Positions 21,368 through 31,328 of a DNA stretch of 64,000 bases are shown here, piece by piece. Each line of letters begins with the position of its first letter. The stretch's first letter is position 1. A program made the position numbers and the translations under genes. The stretch is from Glaesserella parasuis (GTDB lineage: Bacteria > Pseudomonadota > Gammaproteobacteria > Enterobacterales > Pasteurellaceae). The notes under the pieces are model-generated. The model was not told the origin of the DNA. It did no database searches and worked only from the letters and a program-made list of their open reading frames with translations. The stretch lies in assembly GCF_002015085.1 (NCBI RefSeq), contig NZ_MUXW01000005.1:62001-126000 (forward strand), in the 5' to 3' direction.

Positions 21368-21539
21368 AGCATTTACCTCTTTGTTATGACCTTGTTGGTC
21401 GTTGAATGGATAGCTTCAAATTATGCCTTTCCCCCTAAAATTTCAACCCCTAAATTTAAACAATTTTCAAAAATTTGATCTACTTAACACTTTTTTGGTT
21501 TTTTTGACTATAATTCTAACGATATTTTTTGGAGGTATG

Positions 21540-21851
21540 ATGTTATCAGAAGCTCGCTTGGCGAAAATTCGTGAAATGGAACAGATTTTAAATGAAGCAA
21601 GTAGCTTAATGAATAAAATGGAACAGCTTCAGCAGTCGTGGACAGTTCTTTTACCTAAAATCCGAGAACTAGAAAATTATTATTCTGAACAGTGGCAAGA
21701 AGATTATAATGCAGATGAACGAGGGGAAATTCCCTCAGAGATGATTCGATGCCTATTAAGTGAAGATGCCGTGTATAATTTATTCATTGCTCATCGAAAA
21801 ATCGCATTAGAGTGGATTCGCTTGTCAGTGAAATCAATGGAAACAATATAA
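21540..21851 (+). CDS. DUF4298 family protein
   Basis: About 103 residues from the ATG at 21540, where GGAGG lies four bases upstream (a second ATG at 21537 is too close). The longer frame to 21423 would cover the divergent promoter region and is unlikely. The sequence shows the family pattern: an N-terminal coiled coil (LAKIREMEQILNEASSLMNK), LPKIRELENYYSEQWQEDY, and LLSEDAVYNLFIAHRKI. No signal or membrane segment is seen. Function is unknown. The stop overlaps the lpxL ATG by one base, so it may be co-expressed with lipid A acylation. Confidence 0.82.
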   Translation: MLSEARLAKIREMEQILNEASSLMNKMEQLQQSWTVLLPKIRELENYYSEQWQEDYNADERGEIPSEMIRCLLSEDAVYNLFIAHRKIALEWIRLSVKSMETI

Positions 21852-22786
21852 TGATAGATAAACAACTTCCCCCTTTTCAACGAGCTTTTTTACACCCAAA
21901 GTATTGGGGTTTATGGTTCGGATTAGGAATTTTTAAACTGATTTTATGCTTACCTTACCCTATGTTAGTAAAAGTCGGTAAGGGCTTAGGCAAACTGTTT
22001 ACTCGCTTAGGTTTTGGTAAACGCCGTATGCGAATTGCCAAACGGAATTTGGAACTTTGTTTTCCTGATTATACCACTAGTCAAATTGATGAGATTTTAG
22101 CTAAAAACGCTGAATCCGTTGGTATGGCAATTATTGAAACAGGTATGGCATGGTTTTGGTCAGATGAACGTATTCTTAAACTATGTAAAGTGGAGGGGGC
22201 AGAACATCTGAAAAATCAGCCAGAGGGTAAAGGAGTTATTTTAGTTGGTGTTCACTTTCTGACGCTTGAGTTTGGTGCAAGAATGATTGGACTACAGCGT
22301 CAAGGCATCGGTGTTTATCGTCCTAATGATAATCCGCTGTTGGATTGGATTCAATTTCGTGGGCGAGTACGTTCTAACAAAGCAATGTTAGATCGCAAAG
22401 ATTTACGCGGTATGATTAAAGCTCTTCGTGCAGGCGAAACCATTTGGTATGCCCCCGATCACGATTACGGACGCAAAAACAGCGTCTTTGTGCCGTTTTT
22501 TGCCGTAAAAGAAGCCTGTACGACAGCTGGTACGAGAATGTTATTACGTTCTGCTTCAAATAGTATCGTTGTGCCGTTTACTCCAATGCGAAACGAGGAT
22601 TTTTCAGGCTATACCGTCAAAATCAGCCCGCCAGTTGATTTTAGCCAGTGTGAAAATGACGTTGATACCGCAACTTTGATGAATAAGGTCGTAGAAGGCG
22701 AGATTATGCAAGCTCAGAGCCAATATATGTGGCTACATCGCCGTTTTAAAACCCGACCGAATGAGAGCGATCCGAGTTTGTATTAA
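21851..22786 (+). CDS. lpxL: lipid A biosynthesis lauroyl acyltransferase LpxL (HtrB)
   Basis: 311 residues from the ATG at 21851; the frame opens earlier at 21812, but that start would overlap the DUF4298 gene. An N-terminal membrane anchor (FRLGIFKLILCLPYP region) is followed by the acyltransferase motif HFLTLE (HX4E, about residue 133). The block VYRPNDNPLLDWIQFRGRVR and the catalytic-region APDHDYG resemble E. coli LpxL closely. It adds a secondary acyl chain to Kdo2-lipid IVA at the inner membrane. Start and upstream stop form TAATG. Confidence 0.94.
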   Translation: MIDKQLPPFQRAFLHPKYWGLWFGLGIFKLILCLPYPMLVKVGKGLGKLFTRLGFGKRRMRIAKRNLELCFPDYTTSQIDEILAKNAESVGMAIIETGMAWFWSDERILKLCKVEGAEHLKNQPEGKGVILVGVHFLTLEFGARMIGLQRQGIGVYRPNDNPLLDWIQFRGRVRSNKAMLDRKDLRGMIKALRAGETIWYAPDHDYGRKNSVFVPFFAVKEACTTAGTRMLLRSASNSIVVPFTPMRNEDFSGYTVKISPPVDFSQCENDVDTATLMNKVVEGEIMQAQSQYMWLHRRFKTRPNESDPSLY

Positions 22787-22802
22787 ACCGCCGACATTAA
22801 AC

Positions 22803-22834
22803 CTAGTAAGGTCGCCACGCTTGGCGTCCTAGCA
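22803..22834. repeat. small hairpin at the 3' side of lpxL
   Basis: CGCCA and TGGCG (about 22814-22827) form a core stem around CGCT, with flanking CTAG ends extending it imperfectly. There is no T tract. It is probably part of a repeat cluster with the next element rather than a clean terminator. Confidence 0.4.
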
Positions 22835-22848
22835 AACAATTTTTCAAG

Positions 22849-22940
22849 GTAGGGACACACTGCGTGTGTCCGCAGGGCGTTAATTAAATCAATAATATGT
22901 CGAAAAATATTGATAACGGACACACTCAGTGTGTCCCTGC
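22849..22940. repeat. REP/BIME-like element: two inverted copies of a 'GGGACACAC' palindrome
   Basis: Two 19-base hairpins, GGACACAC-TGC-GTGTGTCC (22853-22871) and GGACACAC-TCA-GTGTGTCC (22918-22936), face each other: the outer flanks AGGG and CCCT are also complementary. Each is a palindrome and the pair is a larger inverted repeat, the layout of bacterial REP/BIME elements. It lies between lpxL and rdgB and does not interrupt a gene. Confidence 0.65.
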
Positions 22941-22992
22941 TGTATTTGTGAATGCACATAGTTTTAGAAATTTTAATATGAGGAAAGAGATA

Positions 22993-23586
22993 GTGAACAA
23001 AACCAAAATTGTCCTTGCCACAGGCAATCAAGGCAAAGTGAAAGAAATGGCTGATGTATTAGCTGAATTTGGCTTTGAAGTGATTGCCCAAAGTGAATTT
23101 GGCATTCAAAGTCCAGAAGAAACTGGTTTAACCTTTGTGGAAAATGCACTGATTAAAGCTCGTTATGCGTCACAAATGACAGGGTTACCTGCGATTGCCG
23201 ATGACTCAGGTTTAGCGGTAGAAGCATTGGGCGGTGAGCCGGGGCTTTATTCTGCTCGTTATGCAGGTGAAGAAGGGAACGATCAAGCCAATCGCCAAAG
23301 ATTACTCGCTGAAATGGCAAATGTTGCCGATGAAGATCGCATTGCAAAATTTGTCAGTTGCGTTGTGATGTTACAGCACCCGACTGATCCGACTCCAAAA
23401 ATTGCGATAGGCGAATGTTACGGACAAATTTTGTGTGAAGAACGTGGTTCAAACGGTTTTGGCTACGATCCACTCTTTTTCTACCCACCTAAAAACTGTA
23501 CCTTTGCAGAACTCGAAACCGTCGAGAAGAAAAAAATCTCCCATAGAGCGATTGCATTACAATCCCTTAAACAACAATTGAAATAG
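22993..23586 (+). CDS. rdgB: dITP/XTP pyrophosphatase (RdgB/HAM1)
   Basis: 197 residues from a GTG at 22993, preceded by AGGAAAGAGA; this length equals E. coli RdgB. The frame is open from 22897, but that stretch is the REP-like repeat and is not family sequence. Substrate motifs are [12 protein letters not shown] at the N-terminus, [13 protein letters not shown] near residue 70, and [10 protein letters not shown] and KISHRA toward the end. It hydrolyses non-canonical purine triphosphates (ITP, dITP, XTP) to monophosphates, cleaning the nucleotide pool. ybjQ follows after seven bases. Confidence 0.95.
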   Translation: MNKTKIVLATGNQGKVKEMADVLAEFGFEVIAQSEFGIQSPEETGLTFVENALIKARYASQMTGLPAIADDSGLAVEALGGEPGLYSARYAGEEGNDQANRQRLLAEMANVADEDRIAKFVSCVVMLQHPTDPTPKIAIGECYGQILCEERGSNGFGYDPLFFYPPKNCTFAELETVEKKKISHRAIALQSLKQQLK

Positions 23587-23593
23587 GAACATT

Positions 23594-23914
23594 ATGATTA
23601 TTACCACAACCCCAAATATTGAAAACCATCAAATCGTTGAGTACAAAGGCTTAGTTTTTGGTGAAGTCGTGTCAGGTGCAAACTTTATCCGTGATTTTTT
23701 AGCAGGTACCACAGATGTCATTGGCGGACGTTCAGGCGCTTATGAAAGCAAATTAAATAGTGCGAGAAAAGAAGCTTTACAAGAATTAGAAAAAGAAGCG
23801 AAAAAAGTTGGCGCAAACGCAGTTGTCGGTGTGTCCATGGAATATCAATCGATGGGCGGTGACAAAGGTATGTTTATTGTAGTTGCGACTGGCTCAGCGG
23901 TTGTGATTAGTTAA
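23594..23914 (+). CDS. ybjQ: YbjQ family protein (UPF0145, putative heavy-metal-binding)
   Basis: 106 residues, matching E. coli YbjQ in length and pattern: MIITTTPNIENHQIVEYKG, then FIRDFLAG and IGGRSGAYES, and GANAVVGVSMEYQS in the last third. Structures of the family are small pentameric alpha/beta proteins; the metal role is only a family label. It is seven bases after rdgB and overlaps the next gene by one base, so the three are one operon. Confidence 0.9.
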   Translation: MIITTTPNIENHQIVEYKGLVFGEVVSGANFIRDFLAGTTDVIGGRSGAYESKLNSARKEALQELEKEAKKVGANAVVGVSMEYQSMGGDKGMFIVVATGSAVVIS

Positions 23915-24369
23915 TGTTGCAAAAAAATCTTCAAATCACACCGCTTTTTTGGCAAACCAAAACTCTGCTTGAAATGAATGAAGCAGAGTGGGAAGCGCTG
24001 TGTGACGGCTGTGGTAAATGTTGTTATCGCAAATATATTCAAGGCAGAGGCAAACGGGAACGACTGTATTACACGTCCGTCGCCTGTAATTTGCTTGATG
24101 TGAATACAGGACGTTGTACTAACTATGCTGAGCGTTTCAAAATCGAAAAAGATTGTACCAAGCTCACCAAAAAGAACCTACCCGATTTTGGCTGGTTGCC
24201 GAAAACCTGTGCCTATCGACTGATTTATGAGGGCAAGCCGTTGTTTGATTGGCACCCACTGATTTCACAAGATCCCAATTCAGTAAAAAGAGCAGGGGTG
24301 TTAATCCCCAACGGCATTCACGAAAAAGATGTGATTGATTGGTTTGAGTTTGTGATTGATACTGTATAA
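23914..24369 (+). CDS. ycgN: YcgN family cysteine-cluster protein (UPF0260)
   Basis: 151 residues. A cysteine cluster CDGCGKCCYRK (about residues 30-40) and further cysteines (VACNLLDVNTGRCTNY, DCTKL, KTCAYRL) suggest metal or Fe-S binding, the pattern of YkgJ/YcgN-type proteins. Function is not established. It is the last gene of rdgB-ybjQ-ycgN, with a TAATG junction to ybjQ, and converges on uvrB across a 45-bp gap that contains the 18-bp palindrome AAGTAATTTAAATTACTT (24397-24414). Confidence 0.9.
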   Translation: MLQKNLQITPLFWQTKTLLEMNEAEWEALCDGCGKCCYRKYIQGRGKRERLYYTSVACNLLDVNTGRCTNYAERFKIEKDCTKLTKKNLPDFGWLPKTCAYRLIYEGKPLFDWHPLISQDPNSVKRAGVLIPNGIHEKDVIDWFEFVIDTV

Positions 24370-24414
24370 ATCTCAATATGGTTAGTATTCTTTATGAAGT
24401 AATTTAAATTACTT

Positions 24415-26430
24415 TTAAAGTTCTAACAAATACGCCTTCAACTCCCTAATCTTATCCCTCACCGCTGCCGCTTTTTCAAACTCTAGATCTTTAGCAAAAT
24501 CTCGCATCTGTTGTTCAAGCACTTTCAATTCTTTTTCTAACTCTTTACGAGATTTTGGAATGTAAGCGGTCTGATCATCGCTTGATTTTGCAGATTTTTT
24601 ACTGCGTTTTGGTTTATCTGTCTGCCCAATATCCAACAACTCGCCGACTTTTTTGTTCAACGCTTGTGGCACAATGCCGTGTTCTTCGTTGTATTTTTGT
24701 TGTTTCTCTCGGCGGCGTTCGGTTTCTGTGATCGCTTTTTGCATTGAGTTAGTGATGCGGTCGCCGTATAAAATTGCTTTGCCGTTGAGATTTCGGGCGG
24801 CACGTCCGATAGTTTGGATTAAAGAACGTTCGGAACGCAAAAAGCCTTCTTTGTCGGCATCTAAAATCGCCACCAGCGACACTTCTGGCATGTCCAAGCC
24901 TTCTCGCAACAAGTTGATCCCGACTAACACATCAAACATTCCCATTCGTAAATCGTGGATAATTTCGACCCGCTCGACTGTGTCGATGTCGCTGTGTAGA
25001 TAACGCACTCGCACGCCATGTTCATCGAGGTAGTCGGTTAAATCTTCCGCCATTTTTTTGGTCAGCGTTGTGACTAGCACTCGTTCGTCCACTGCTACAC
25101 GCTTATGAATTTCCGATAATAAATCGTCCACTTGCGTTGCCACAGGGCGAACTTCGATAATTGGATCTAACAAGCCAGTCGGACGAACCACTTGGTCGAT
25201 TACATCAGGATTTTTCTCTAATTCGTAAGGTCCAGGGGTTGCCGATACATAGATTGTCTGTGGCGATAAGCGTTCAAACTCTTCAAAACGCAACGGACGG
25301 TTGTCTAAAGCAGATGGCAAACGGAAACCGTATTGCACCAAAGTTTCTTTTCTTGCTCGGTCGCCCCTAAACATACCGCCGATTTGTGGCACGGTAACGT
25401 GGGACTCATCAATAATCAGCAAGCCATTAGACGGCATATAATCAAACAAGGTCGGTGGCGGTTCACCCTCTTTTCTGCCCGATAAATAACGTGAGTAGTT
25501 TTCAATGCCTGAGCAGTAGCCCAACTCGTTCATCATCTCAATATCAAACTGGGTACGCTGGGCAATCCGCTGTTCTTCGAGTAATTTATTCTCTTTGATA
25601 AAGTAAGTTCGACGCTCGGCAAGTTCTTTTTTGATCTGCTCAATCGCTTCTAAAATCCGATCTCTCGGCGTAACGTAGTGAGTTTTTGGGTAGATCGTAT
25701 AACGGGGAACTCGCCCTAAATTATGCCCTGTAAGCGGATCGAATAAGGACAGATTTTCGATTTCATCATCAAACAGTTCCACACGCAGAGCGACACCGTC
25801 CGATTCGGCAGGGAAAATATCAATCACTTCACCACGCACACGGAAAGTCGCCCGCTGAAAGGCTTGATCGTTACGAGTATATTGTAATTCAGCAAGGCGA
25901 GAGAGAATTTTGCGTTGGTCGATCATTTCCCCCACTTGCAGATGTAACATCATCTGCATATAGGCATCAACATCCCCCAAGCCGTAAATTGCCGACACCG
26001 ATGCGACTACAATCGTATCCCGTCTTTCTAAAAAAGATTTGGTGGCAGACAGTCGCATCTGTTCGATCTGCTCATTAATAGAAGCATCTTTTTCAATAAA
26101 AGTATCGCTAGCAGGCACATAGGCTTCGGGCTGATAGTAATCGTAGTAGGAAACGAAATACTCCACCGCATTTTCAGGGAAAAAGGCTTTCATCTCGGCA
26201 TAAAGTTGTGCCGCAAGGGTTTTGTTCGGGGCAAGTACCATTGCTGGACGGTTTAAAGTCGCAATCACATTGGCAATGGTAAAGGTTTTGCCCGATCCTG
26301 TTACACCTAGCAAGGTTTGATGTGCCAAGCCATCATTCAATCCCTCGATTAATTTGGCAATCGCAGTCGGTTGGTCGCCTGAGGGTTTGAAGGGGGAATG
26401 TAAAATAAATGGTTTACCCTGTTTGCTCAT
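24415..26430 (-). CDS. uvrB: UvrABC excision nuclease subunit B
   Basis: 671 residues, near the E. coli 673. Walker [13 protein letters not shown] (about residue 40), the damage-probing beta hairpin around [15 protein letters not shown], helicase motifs including DESHVTVPQ and [13 protein letters not shown], and the C-terminal UVR motif (about 630-665) that contacts UvrC are all present. UvrB verifies bulky DNA lesions after loading by UvrA. It stands alone; no clear LexA box was seen in the short upstream region. Confidence 0.97.
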   Translation of the reverse strand: MSKQGKPFILHSPFKPSGDQPTAIAKLIEGLNDGLAHQTLLGVTGSGKTFTIANVIATLNRPAMVLAPNKTLAAQLYAEMKAFFPENAVEYFVSYYDYYQPEAYVPASDTFIEKDASINEQIEQMRLSATKSFLERRDTIVVASVSAIYGLGDVDAYMQMMLHLQVGEMIDQRKILSRLAELQYTRNDQAFQRATFRVRGEVIDIFPAESDGVALRVELFDDEIENLSLFDPLTGHNLGRVPRYTIYPKTHYVTPRDRILEAIEQIKKELAERRTYFIKENKLLEEQRIAQRTQFDIEMMNELGYCSGIENYSRYLSGRKEGEPPPTLFDYMPSNGLLIIDESHVTVPQIGGMFRGDRARKETLVQYGFRLPSALDNRPLRFEEFERLSPQTIYVSATPGPYELEKNPDVIDQVVRPTGLLDPIIEVRPVATQVDDLLSEIHKRVAVDERVLVTTLTKKMAEDLTDYLDEHGVRVRYLHSDIDTVERVEIIHDLRMGMFDVLVGINLLREGLDMPEVSLVAILDADKEGFLRSERSLIQTIGRAARNLNGKAILYGDRITNSMQKAITETERRREKQQKYNEEHGIVPQALNKKVGELLDIGQTDKPKRSKKSAKSSDDQTAYIPKSRKELEKELKVLEQQMRDFAKDLEFEKAAAVRDKIRELKAYLLEL

Positions 26431-26590
26431 TGAAAATCCTTGTCTGAAAATTTGCTAGAATTCTAACATAGAATAAGTGGTGAGATTTTGGGAATTTCAG
26501 CCTAAAAAGAAATTTTGTTATTCATACAATTTACTTTAAAAATCCTCTTTGGTGGACGCTCAGAAATCCATTACAATTCTTCGTAAAATA

Positions 26591-29188
26591 ATGCTAAAAC
26601 TCACCGCTATGATTGATACACAAACTTTAAAAACAGAACTTCAGCAATTTAATAGCACACAAAAATCCCTTTTTAGTACTGAAGATATCAAAAATTTACT
26701 CGAACAACGTAGCCATTTTTATGATGATTTACTGACAACGCTCTGGCAACAATTTGGGTTGATGGAGCGGCAGGACTTGGCTTTAGTGGCAGTCGGGGGA
26801 TATGGGCGGAGGGAGATGTTTCCGCTGTCTGATTTGGATATTTTGGTGTTGAGTGAACAGCCTTTAGATGAACAGACGCAAAATCAATTAAATCAACTAT
26901 TTAACCTCTTGTGGGATTGCAAATTTCAGCTGGGGGCGAGTGTGCGAACCTTGGCGGAGTGTGTTGAGGTGGGCAGAGCGGAAATTTCTGTGGCAACGAA
27001 TATGTTTGAGAGCCGTTTTTTGCTTGGCAATGAAGCCTTGTGGCAACAGCTGATGAGCAAGCTGTTCCACGCGGAGTTTTGGTCTATCCAAGCCTTTTTT
27101 GAGGCAAAAATGGCGGAAAAAAATGAACGTTATGCCCGTTATCATAATACCAGTTATAACCTTGAGCCTGATTTAAAACATAGTCCGGGGGGGGGGCTAC
27201 GGGATTTGCACTTGCTCTCTTGGATTATGTTACGCCATTATGGGCTGTATAGCCTAGAGAGTTTGTTTAGTCGGGGTTTGCTCTATCCTGAAGAATTTAT
27301 TGAGCTTCAGCAGGCTCAACATACGTTATTTAGAATGCGGTTTGCCTTGCATTTGCAATTAAAGCGTTACGATAATCGCTTGCGGTTTGATCGCCAGTTA
27401 CAACTGAGTGAGCAGTTAGGCTATCAGGGCGAGGGTAATCAGCCTGTGGAAGCGATGATGAAAGATTTCTTTCAGGCGACGCAATCTATTTCGCAATTAA
27501 CGCAATTGTTGCTCAATCATTTTCATCAAGAGGTGCTACAGGCTTTGCAAAATGTACAGCAAAAACAGCCGCTTGATGACTATTTTTATTTGCAAGGGGA
27601 ACAGCTAATTTGTAGTAACACTTTGATTTTTAAGCAACAACCTGAGCGGATTTTGGATCTTTTCTTCTATCTCACTCAGCATACGCAGGTGTGTGTAGCC
27701 AGTACGACGTTGCGACAACTTCGGCTGGCGTTACAGACCTTAAACCAGCCGTTGTGTGAACTGCCTCAAGCTCGACATCGCTTTATTCGGCTGTTTTCTC
27801 AGCCTGATGTGGTTAAAAGAGCCATTATGCCAATGCATCAGTTGGGCGTTTTAACCGCTTACTTACCGCAATGGGTTGGTATTCAAGGCTTGATGCAGTT
27901 TGATCTTTTTCATATTTATACGGTGGACGAGCATACGGTTCAGGTGATGCTTAAATTAGAAAGTTTTCTGCAACAGGAAAATGCCGAAAAACATCCGCTT
28001 TGTTGTCGTCTGTTTCCGACACTGGCAGACCGTCCGTTGCTCTATTTGTCAGCCTTGTTCCACGATATTGCTAAAGGCAGAGAGGGCGATCACGCTAAAG
28101 TTGGGGCGGAAGATATGCGTGCTTTTGCTCAACAACACGGCTTTTCTCAAGAGCAAAGTGATTATATGGCGTGGTTGGTGGCAGAGCATTTGACGATGTC
28201 AATTACGGCACAACGTCGGGATATTCACGATCCCGATGTGGTGAAAACTTTTGCAAATGTGGTGAAAAATCCGACCGCTTTAGCTGCTTTAACCTGTTTA
28301 ACCGTTGCGGATATTTGTGCGACGAATGAAACCCTTTGGAATGATTGGAAGCGGTCGCTTTTCCTTAAACTTTTTCAATTTACCGAACAGCAGTTGCAGT
28401 TAGGCAGTGAGGAAACGATTAATCATCAGCAACTGAGCCAAGCCCATCAACAGCAAGCCTATGTACAACTTGAGGCGTTACTTTCGGCTGAACAAAAAAC
28501 ACGGCTGTTGCAATTTTGGCAATCCTGTCCTGAAAGCTATTTTGTGCGAAACAGCCCGACACAGCTTTATTGGCACGCCTTGCATTATTTAAAAGATCCT
28601 GCGTTGCCGATGGTGTTGATTAGCAATCAGTATGCACGGGGAGCGACAGAAATTTTTGTGCATTGCCAAGACCAAGCCCAGCTTTTTGCGAGAATTGCAC
28701 AGACGTTAAGTCAGAAGAAAGTGAGTATCCACGATGCTCAAATCCTTACGAGCGATCATGGTTTGGTGTTGGATAGTTTTATTATTACGGAAATGAACGG
28801 CGAGCCACTCGATGATGAGCGAAGTGAACAAATTCAGTCGGCATTGGTTAAAACTTTGCTTGCGAATACGGAGAAAGTGTTTAATCCAAGTAAAAAATCC
28901 GTTAAACATCAGGCGTTTAAGCGAAAAACCAAGATCCGTTTTTTAGCAAATTCCCAGCCAAATCAGACCGCTTTTGAGCTATTTACCTTAGACCGAGAGG
29001 GGTTGTTGGCTCAAATTGGGTATATTTTCGGGCAGCTTAAGTTGAATTTGATTAACGCTAAAATTACGACCATTGGTGAACGGGTGGAGGATTTTTTTGT
29101 GGTGAGCAATCAGCAAAATGGGGCTTTGGCGGAGGAAGAACAGGCGATGTTGAAACAACATTTGTTGGCGATGTTAGAACAAGAATAG
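26591..29188 (+). CDS. glnD: bifunctional PII uridylyltransferase / uridylyl-removing enzyme
   Basis: About 865 residues from the ATG at 26591; ATG 26609 and TTG 26549 are alternatives, none with a clear ribosome site. Nucleotidyltransferase motif GGYGRREMFPLSDLDILVL (about 68-86), HD hydrolase motif LFHDIAKGREGDH (His about 491), and two C-terminal ACT domains (from about 684 and 794) appear in GlnD order. It adds or removes UMP on PII according to glutamine. Ten consecutive G bases at 27187-27196 encode part of SPGGGLRDLH, where the family normally has SPGGLRD, so one extra glycine is present. Confidence 0.95.
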   Translation: MLKLTAMIDTQTLKTELQQFNSTQKSLFSTEDIKNLLEQRSHFYDDLLTTLWQQFGLMERQDLALVAVGGYGRREMFPLSDLDILVLSEQPLDEQTQNQLNQLFNLLWDCKFQLGASVRTLAECVEVGRAEISVATNMFESRFLLGNEALWQQLMSKLFHAEFWSIQAFFEAKMAEKNERYARYHNTSYNLEPDLKHSPGGGLRDLHLLSWIMLRHYGLYSLESLFSRGLLYPEEFIELQQAQHTLFRMRFALHLQLKRYDNRLRFDRQLQLSEQLGYQGEGNQPVEAMMKDFFQATQSISQLTQLLLNHFHQEVLQALQNVQQKQPLDDYFYLQGEQLICSNTLIFKQQPERILDLFFYLTQHTQVCVASTTLRQLRLALQTLNQPLCELPQARHRFIRLFSQPDVVKRAIMPMHQLGVLTAYLPQWVGIQGLMQFDLFHIYTVDEHTVQVMLKLESFLQQENAEKHPLCCRLFPTLADRPLLYLSALFHDIAKGREGDHAKVGAEDMRAFAQQHGFSQEQSDYMAWLVAEHLTMSITAQRRDIHDPDVVKTFANVVKNPTALAALTCLTVADICATNETLWNDWKRSLFLKLFQFTEQQLQLGSEETINHQQLSQAHQQQAYVQLEALLSAEQKTRLLQFWQSCPESYFVRNSPTQLYWHALHYLKDPALPMVLISNQYARGATEIFVHCQDQAQLFARIAQTLSQKKVSIHDAQILTSDHGLVLDSFIITEMNGEPLDDERSEQIQSALVKTLLANTEKVFNPSKKSVKHQAFKRKTKIRFLANSQPNQTAFELFTLDREGLLAQIGYIFGQLKLNLINAKITTIGERVEDFFVVSNQQNGALAEEEQAMLKQHLLAMLEQE
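27187..27196 (+). repeat. G10 homopolymer tract inside glnD
   Basis: Ten Gs span the codons for Pro-Gly-Gly-Gly. A change of one or two units would shift the frame at about residue 201 and remove the HD and ACT domains. Long G tracts are the classic slipped-strand site of Pasteurellaceae. Confidence 0.85.
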
Positions 29189-29271
29189 AATGCTATACTG
29201 TCTATCAAACAATGAATTAAGAGTAAAAGATGTTATTGTTATATTCAGTATTAGTAAAAAGGTAATAAAGA

Positions 29272-30162
29272 ATGCTACTCGCACAAGACCCCGAACAGTT
29301 TCGAGAATCTGCGTATTTACGCCAATTTTGGATAGAGTTGAGGAAAGACACCTTTGCACTCATCAGCCTTAATCTCTTTATTCTTCTGATGGGATTGGTT
29401 TTTTTTGGCTATTTACTTGCCCCTTATGCAGCCGATCGGCAATTTAGCGGAATGGAATTAATGCCACCATCGTGGAGTGATAGCGGCCAGATTAGCCATT
29501 TTTTTGGCACAGACGATCTAGGAAGAGATATTTTCAGTCGCGTCCTCTACGGCTTCTACTACACCGTTGGTTCAGCATTGGTCATTACCATTGCTATCGG
29601 TATTTTAGGTGGCATTCTTGGCGTGATTGCAGGGACAAAACGGAGTGGATCTATTTTTATTCTCAGTCATCTTTTTGATACCTTTTTATTTACGCCGATT
29701 TTGCTGATTGCCATCATCATTGCAACTTTAATGGAGGTCTCTCTCATTAATGCAATGTTGGCCATTTTTCTTGCTATGTTGCCTCACTTTATCCATAAAA
29801 TTTATCAAATGACCCAACGGGAGCTGGCGAGAGAATATGTCATCACTTTAAAATTAGAGGGTGCAAGAAAACGAGATTTAATCCGTGAAGTGATCTTACC
29901 TAATTTAACTGTGATTGCCGTCAAAGAACTTGCGCATATTTTTGTTATTGCCGTGTTAGACATCAGTGCATTGAGCTTTATTTCACTGGGGGCAACGAGC
30001 CCAACGCCAGAATGGGGAGCGATGATCCGCGATTCTCTTGAATTAATTTATGTTGCCCCTCGGACGGTCATTCTTCCTGGATTTGCTATCATTTTTACTC
30101 TACTTATCATTACAATGCTTGGAAACAGCATTGTACGGGTGCTTGAAAAATATCGTTATTAG
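29272..30162 (+). CDS. sapC: ABC transporter permease SapC
   Basis: 296 residues with about six membrane helices; the first is at about residues 28-50. The segment MELMPPSWSDSGQISHFFGTDD followed by LGRDIFSR is typical of SapC/DppC permeases, and the EAA-type loop is EYVITLKLEGARKRDL. The C-terminal PTPEWGAMIRDSLELIYVAP matches E. coli SapC well. Sap systems are tied to antimicrobial-peptide resistance and heme or potassium uptake. Only sapC and sapD are here; sapA, sapB and sapF are not adjacent. It lies 83 bases after glnD, with sapD 12 bases on. Confidence 0.88.
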   Translation: MLLAQDPEQFRESAYLRQFWIELRKDTFALISLNLFILLMGLVFFGYLLAPYAADRQFSGMELMPPSWSDSGQISHFFGTDDLGRDIFSRVLYGFYYTVGSALVITIAIGILGGILGVIAGTKRSGSIFILSHLFDTFLFTPILLIAIIIATLMEVSLINAMLAIFLAMLPHFIHKIYQMTQRELAREYVITLKLEGARKRDLIREVILPNLTVIAVKELAHIFVIAVLDISALSFISLGATSPTPEWGAMIRDSLELIYVAPRTVILPGFAIIFTLLIITMLGNSIVRVLEKYRY

Positions 30163-30174
30163 GGAAGGGAAACA

Positions 30175-31206
30175 ATGGCATTACTGGATATTAGACATTT
30201 AAGTATCGAAATTGATACGCCAAACGGGCGTATAAAAATGGTAGATAATATCAATCTTACCCTTGATAGCGGTGAGATATGTGGTTTAGTTGGCGAATCA
30301 GGGTCAGGAAAAAGTTTAATTGCTAAAGTGATCTGCGGATTAGTCAAAGACGAGTGGATCATTACTGCCGACCGCTTTCGCTTTAACGATATTGAATTAC
30401 TGAAACTTTCCCCCTATCAGCGCCGAAAACTGGTTAGTGATCAGATTTCAATGATTTTCCAAGATCCACTCTCTTGCTTAGACCCAAGCGAACGTATTGG
30501 TAAACAATTAATCGAAACTATCCGCTTTAAAGGCAAGTGGTGGGAACGTTTTGGCTGGAAAAAGAAAAAAGCCATTGAATTACTACACAAAGTGGGGATA
30601 AAAGATCATAAAGATATTATGCAAAGCTATCCAACGGATATTACCGAAGGTGAAGCACAAAAAGTGATGATTGCAATGGCAGTGGCAAATCAGCCTCGCT
30701 TGCTCGTGGCTGACGAACCAACCAATACAATGGAATCAACCACACAGCTACAAATTTATCGCTTGCTTTCCAGTATGAACAAAAATCTTGGTACGTCTAT
30801 TATTCTAGTGAGTAACGATATGCTCAGTATTTACAAGTGGGTAGATTCATTTAACGTTTTGTACTGCGGGCAAACCGTTGAAATTGCAGAGAAAGAAACC
30901 ATTATGGAAACCCCTTATCACCCTTATACCGCAGTACTATTGCATAGCGTACCCGATTTTTCTAAACCTTTGCCTTTTAAAGGTCGCTTGAATACCCTTA
31001 AAGGCTCAGTTCCAATGTTACAAGATATGCCTATTGGTTGCCGTCTTGGGCCTCGTTGCCCTTTTGCGCAGAAAAAATGTGTCGTTAAACCACCGCTACG
31101 CAAATTCCGCCAACACGAATTTGCCTGCCATTTTCCGATTAACTTTAGAGAACAAAATTTCTTACGTAAGGAAGAATTTGTGCCAGTGATCGTAAAAGTA
31201 GATTAG
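30175..31206 (+). CDS. sapD: ABC transporter ATP-binding protein SapD
   Basis: 343 residues. Walker A is GESGSGKSL (about residue 41), Q-loop [14 protein letters not shown], signature [14 protein letters not shown] (a SapD-type variant of LSGGQ), Walker [10 protein letters not shown]. The C-terminal oligopeptide-transporter extension holds [15 protein letters not shown]. The normally conserved H-loop histidine is replaced: the sequence reads VSNDM where E. coli SapD has ISHDL. Partner permease is sapC, 12 bases upstream. SapD is known to support Trk potassium uptake in enterobacteria. Confidence 0.9.
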   Translation: MALLDIRHLSIEIDTPNGRIKMVDNINLTLDSGEICGLVGESGSGKSLIAKVICGLVKDEWIITADRFRFNDIELLKLSPYQRRKLVSDQISMIFQDPLSCLDPSERIGKQLIETIRFKGKWWERFGWKKKKAIELLHKVGIKDHKDIMQSYPTDITEGEAQKVMIAMAVANQPRLLVADEPTNTMESTTQLQIYRLLSSMNKNLGTSIILVSNDMLSIYKWVDSFNVLYCGQTVEIAEKETIMETPYHPYTAVLLHSVPDFSKPLPFKGRLNTLKGSVPMLQDMPIGCRLGPRCPFAQKKCVVKPPLRKFRQHEFACHFPINFREQNFLRKEEFVPVIVKVD

Positions 31207-31328
31207 ATGTTATATAGCTTAGTCCATATTAATGATGATAGAAAAAAGTCTATATCGGTATTTAATACTCGAATATATAATTGGTCTTAATTTAGAAAAA
31301 TCCCTTTTCGATCAAATATCCTTTAAAT

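Noticed and set aside
22849..22940. Possible short CRISPR array
   Set aside because: Only two repeats, each palindromic and in opposite orientation, with no regular spacers and no cas genes.
22897..22992. N-terminal extension of RdgB
   Set aside because: The extra codons fall in a REP-like repeat; GTG 22993 with a good ribosome site gives the family length.
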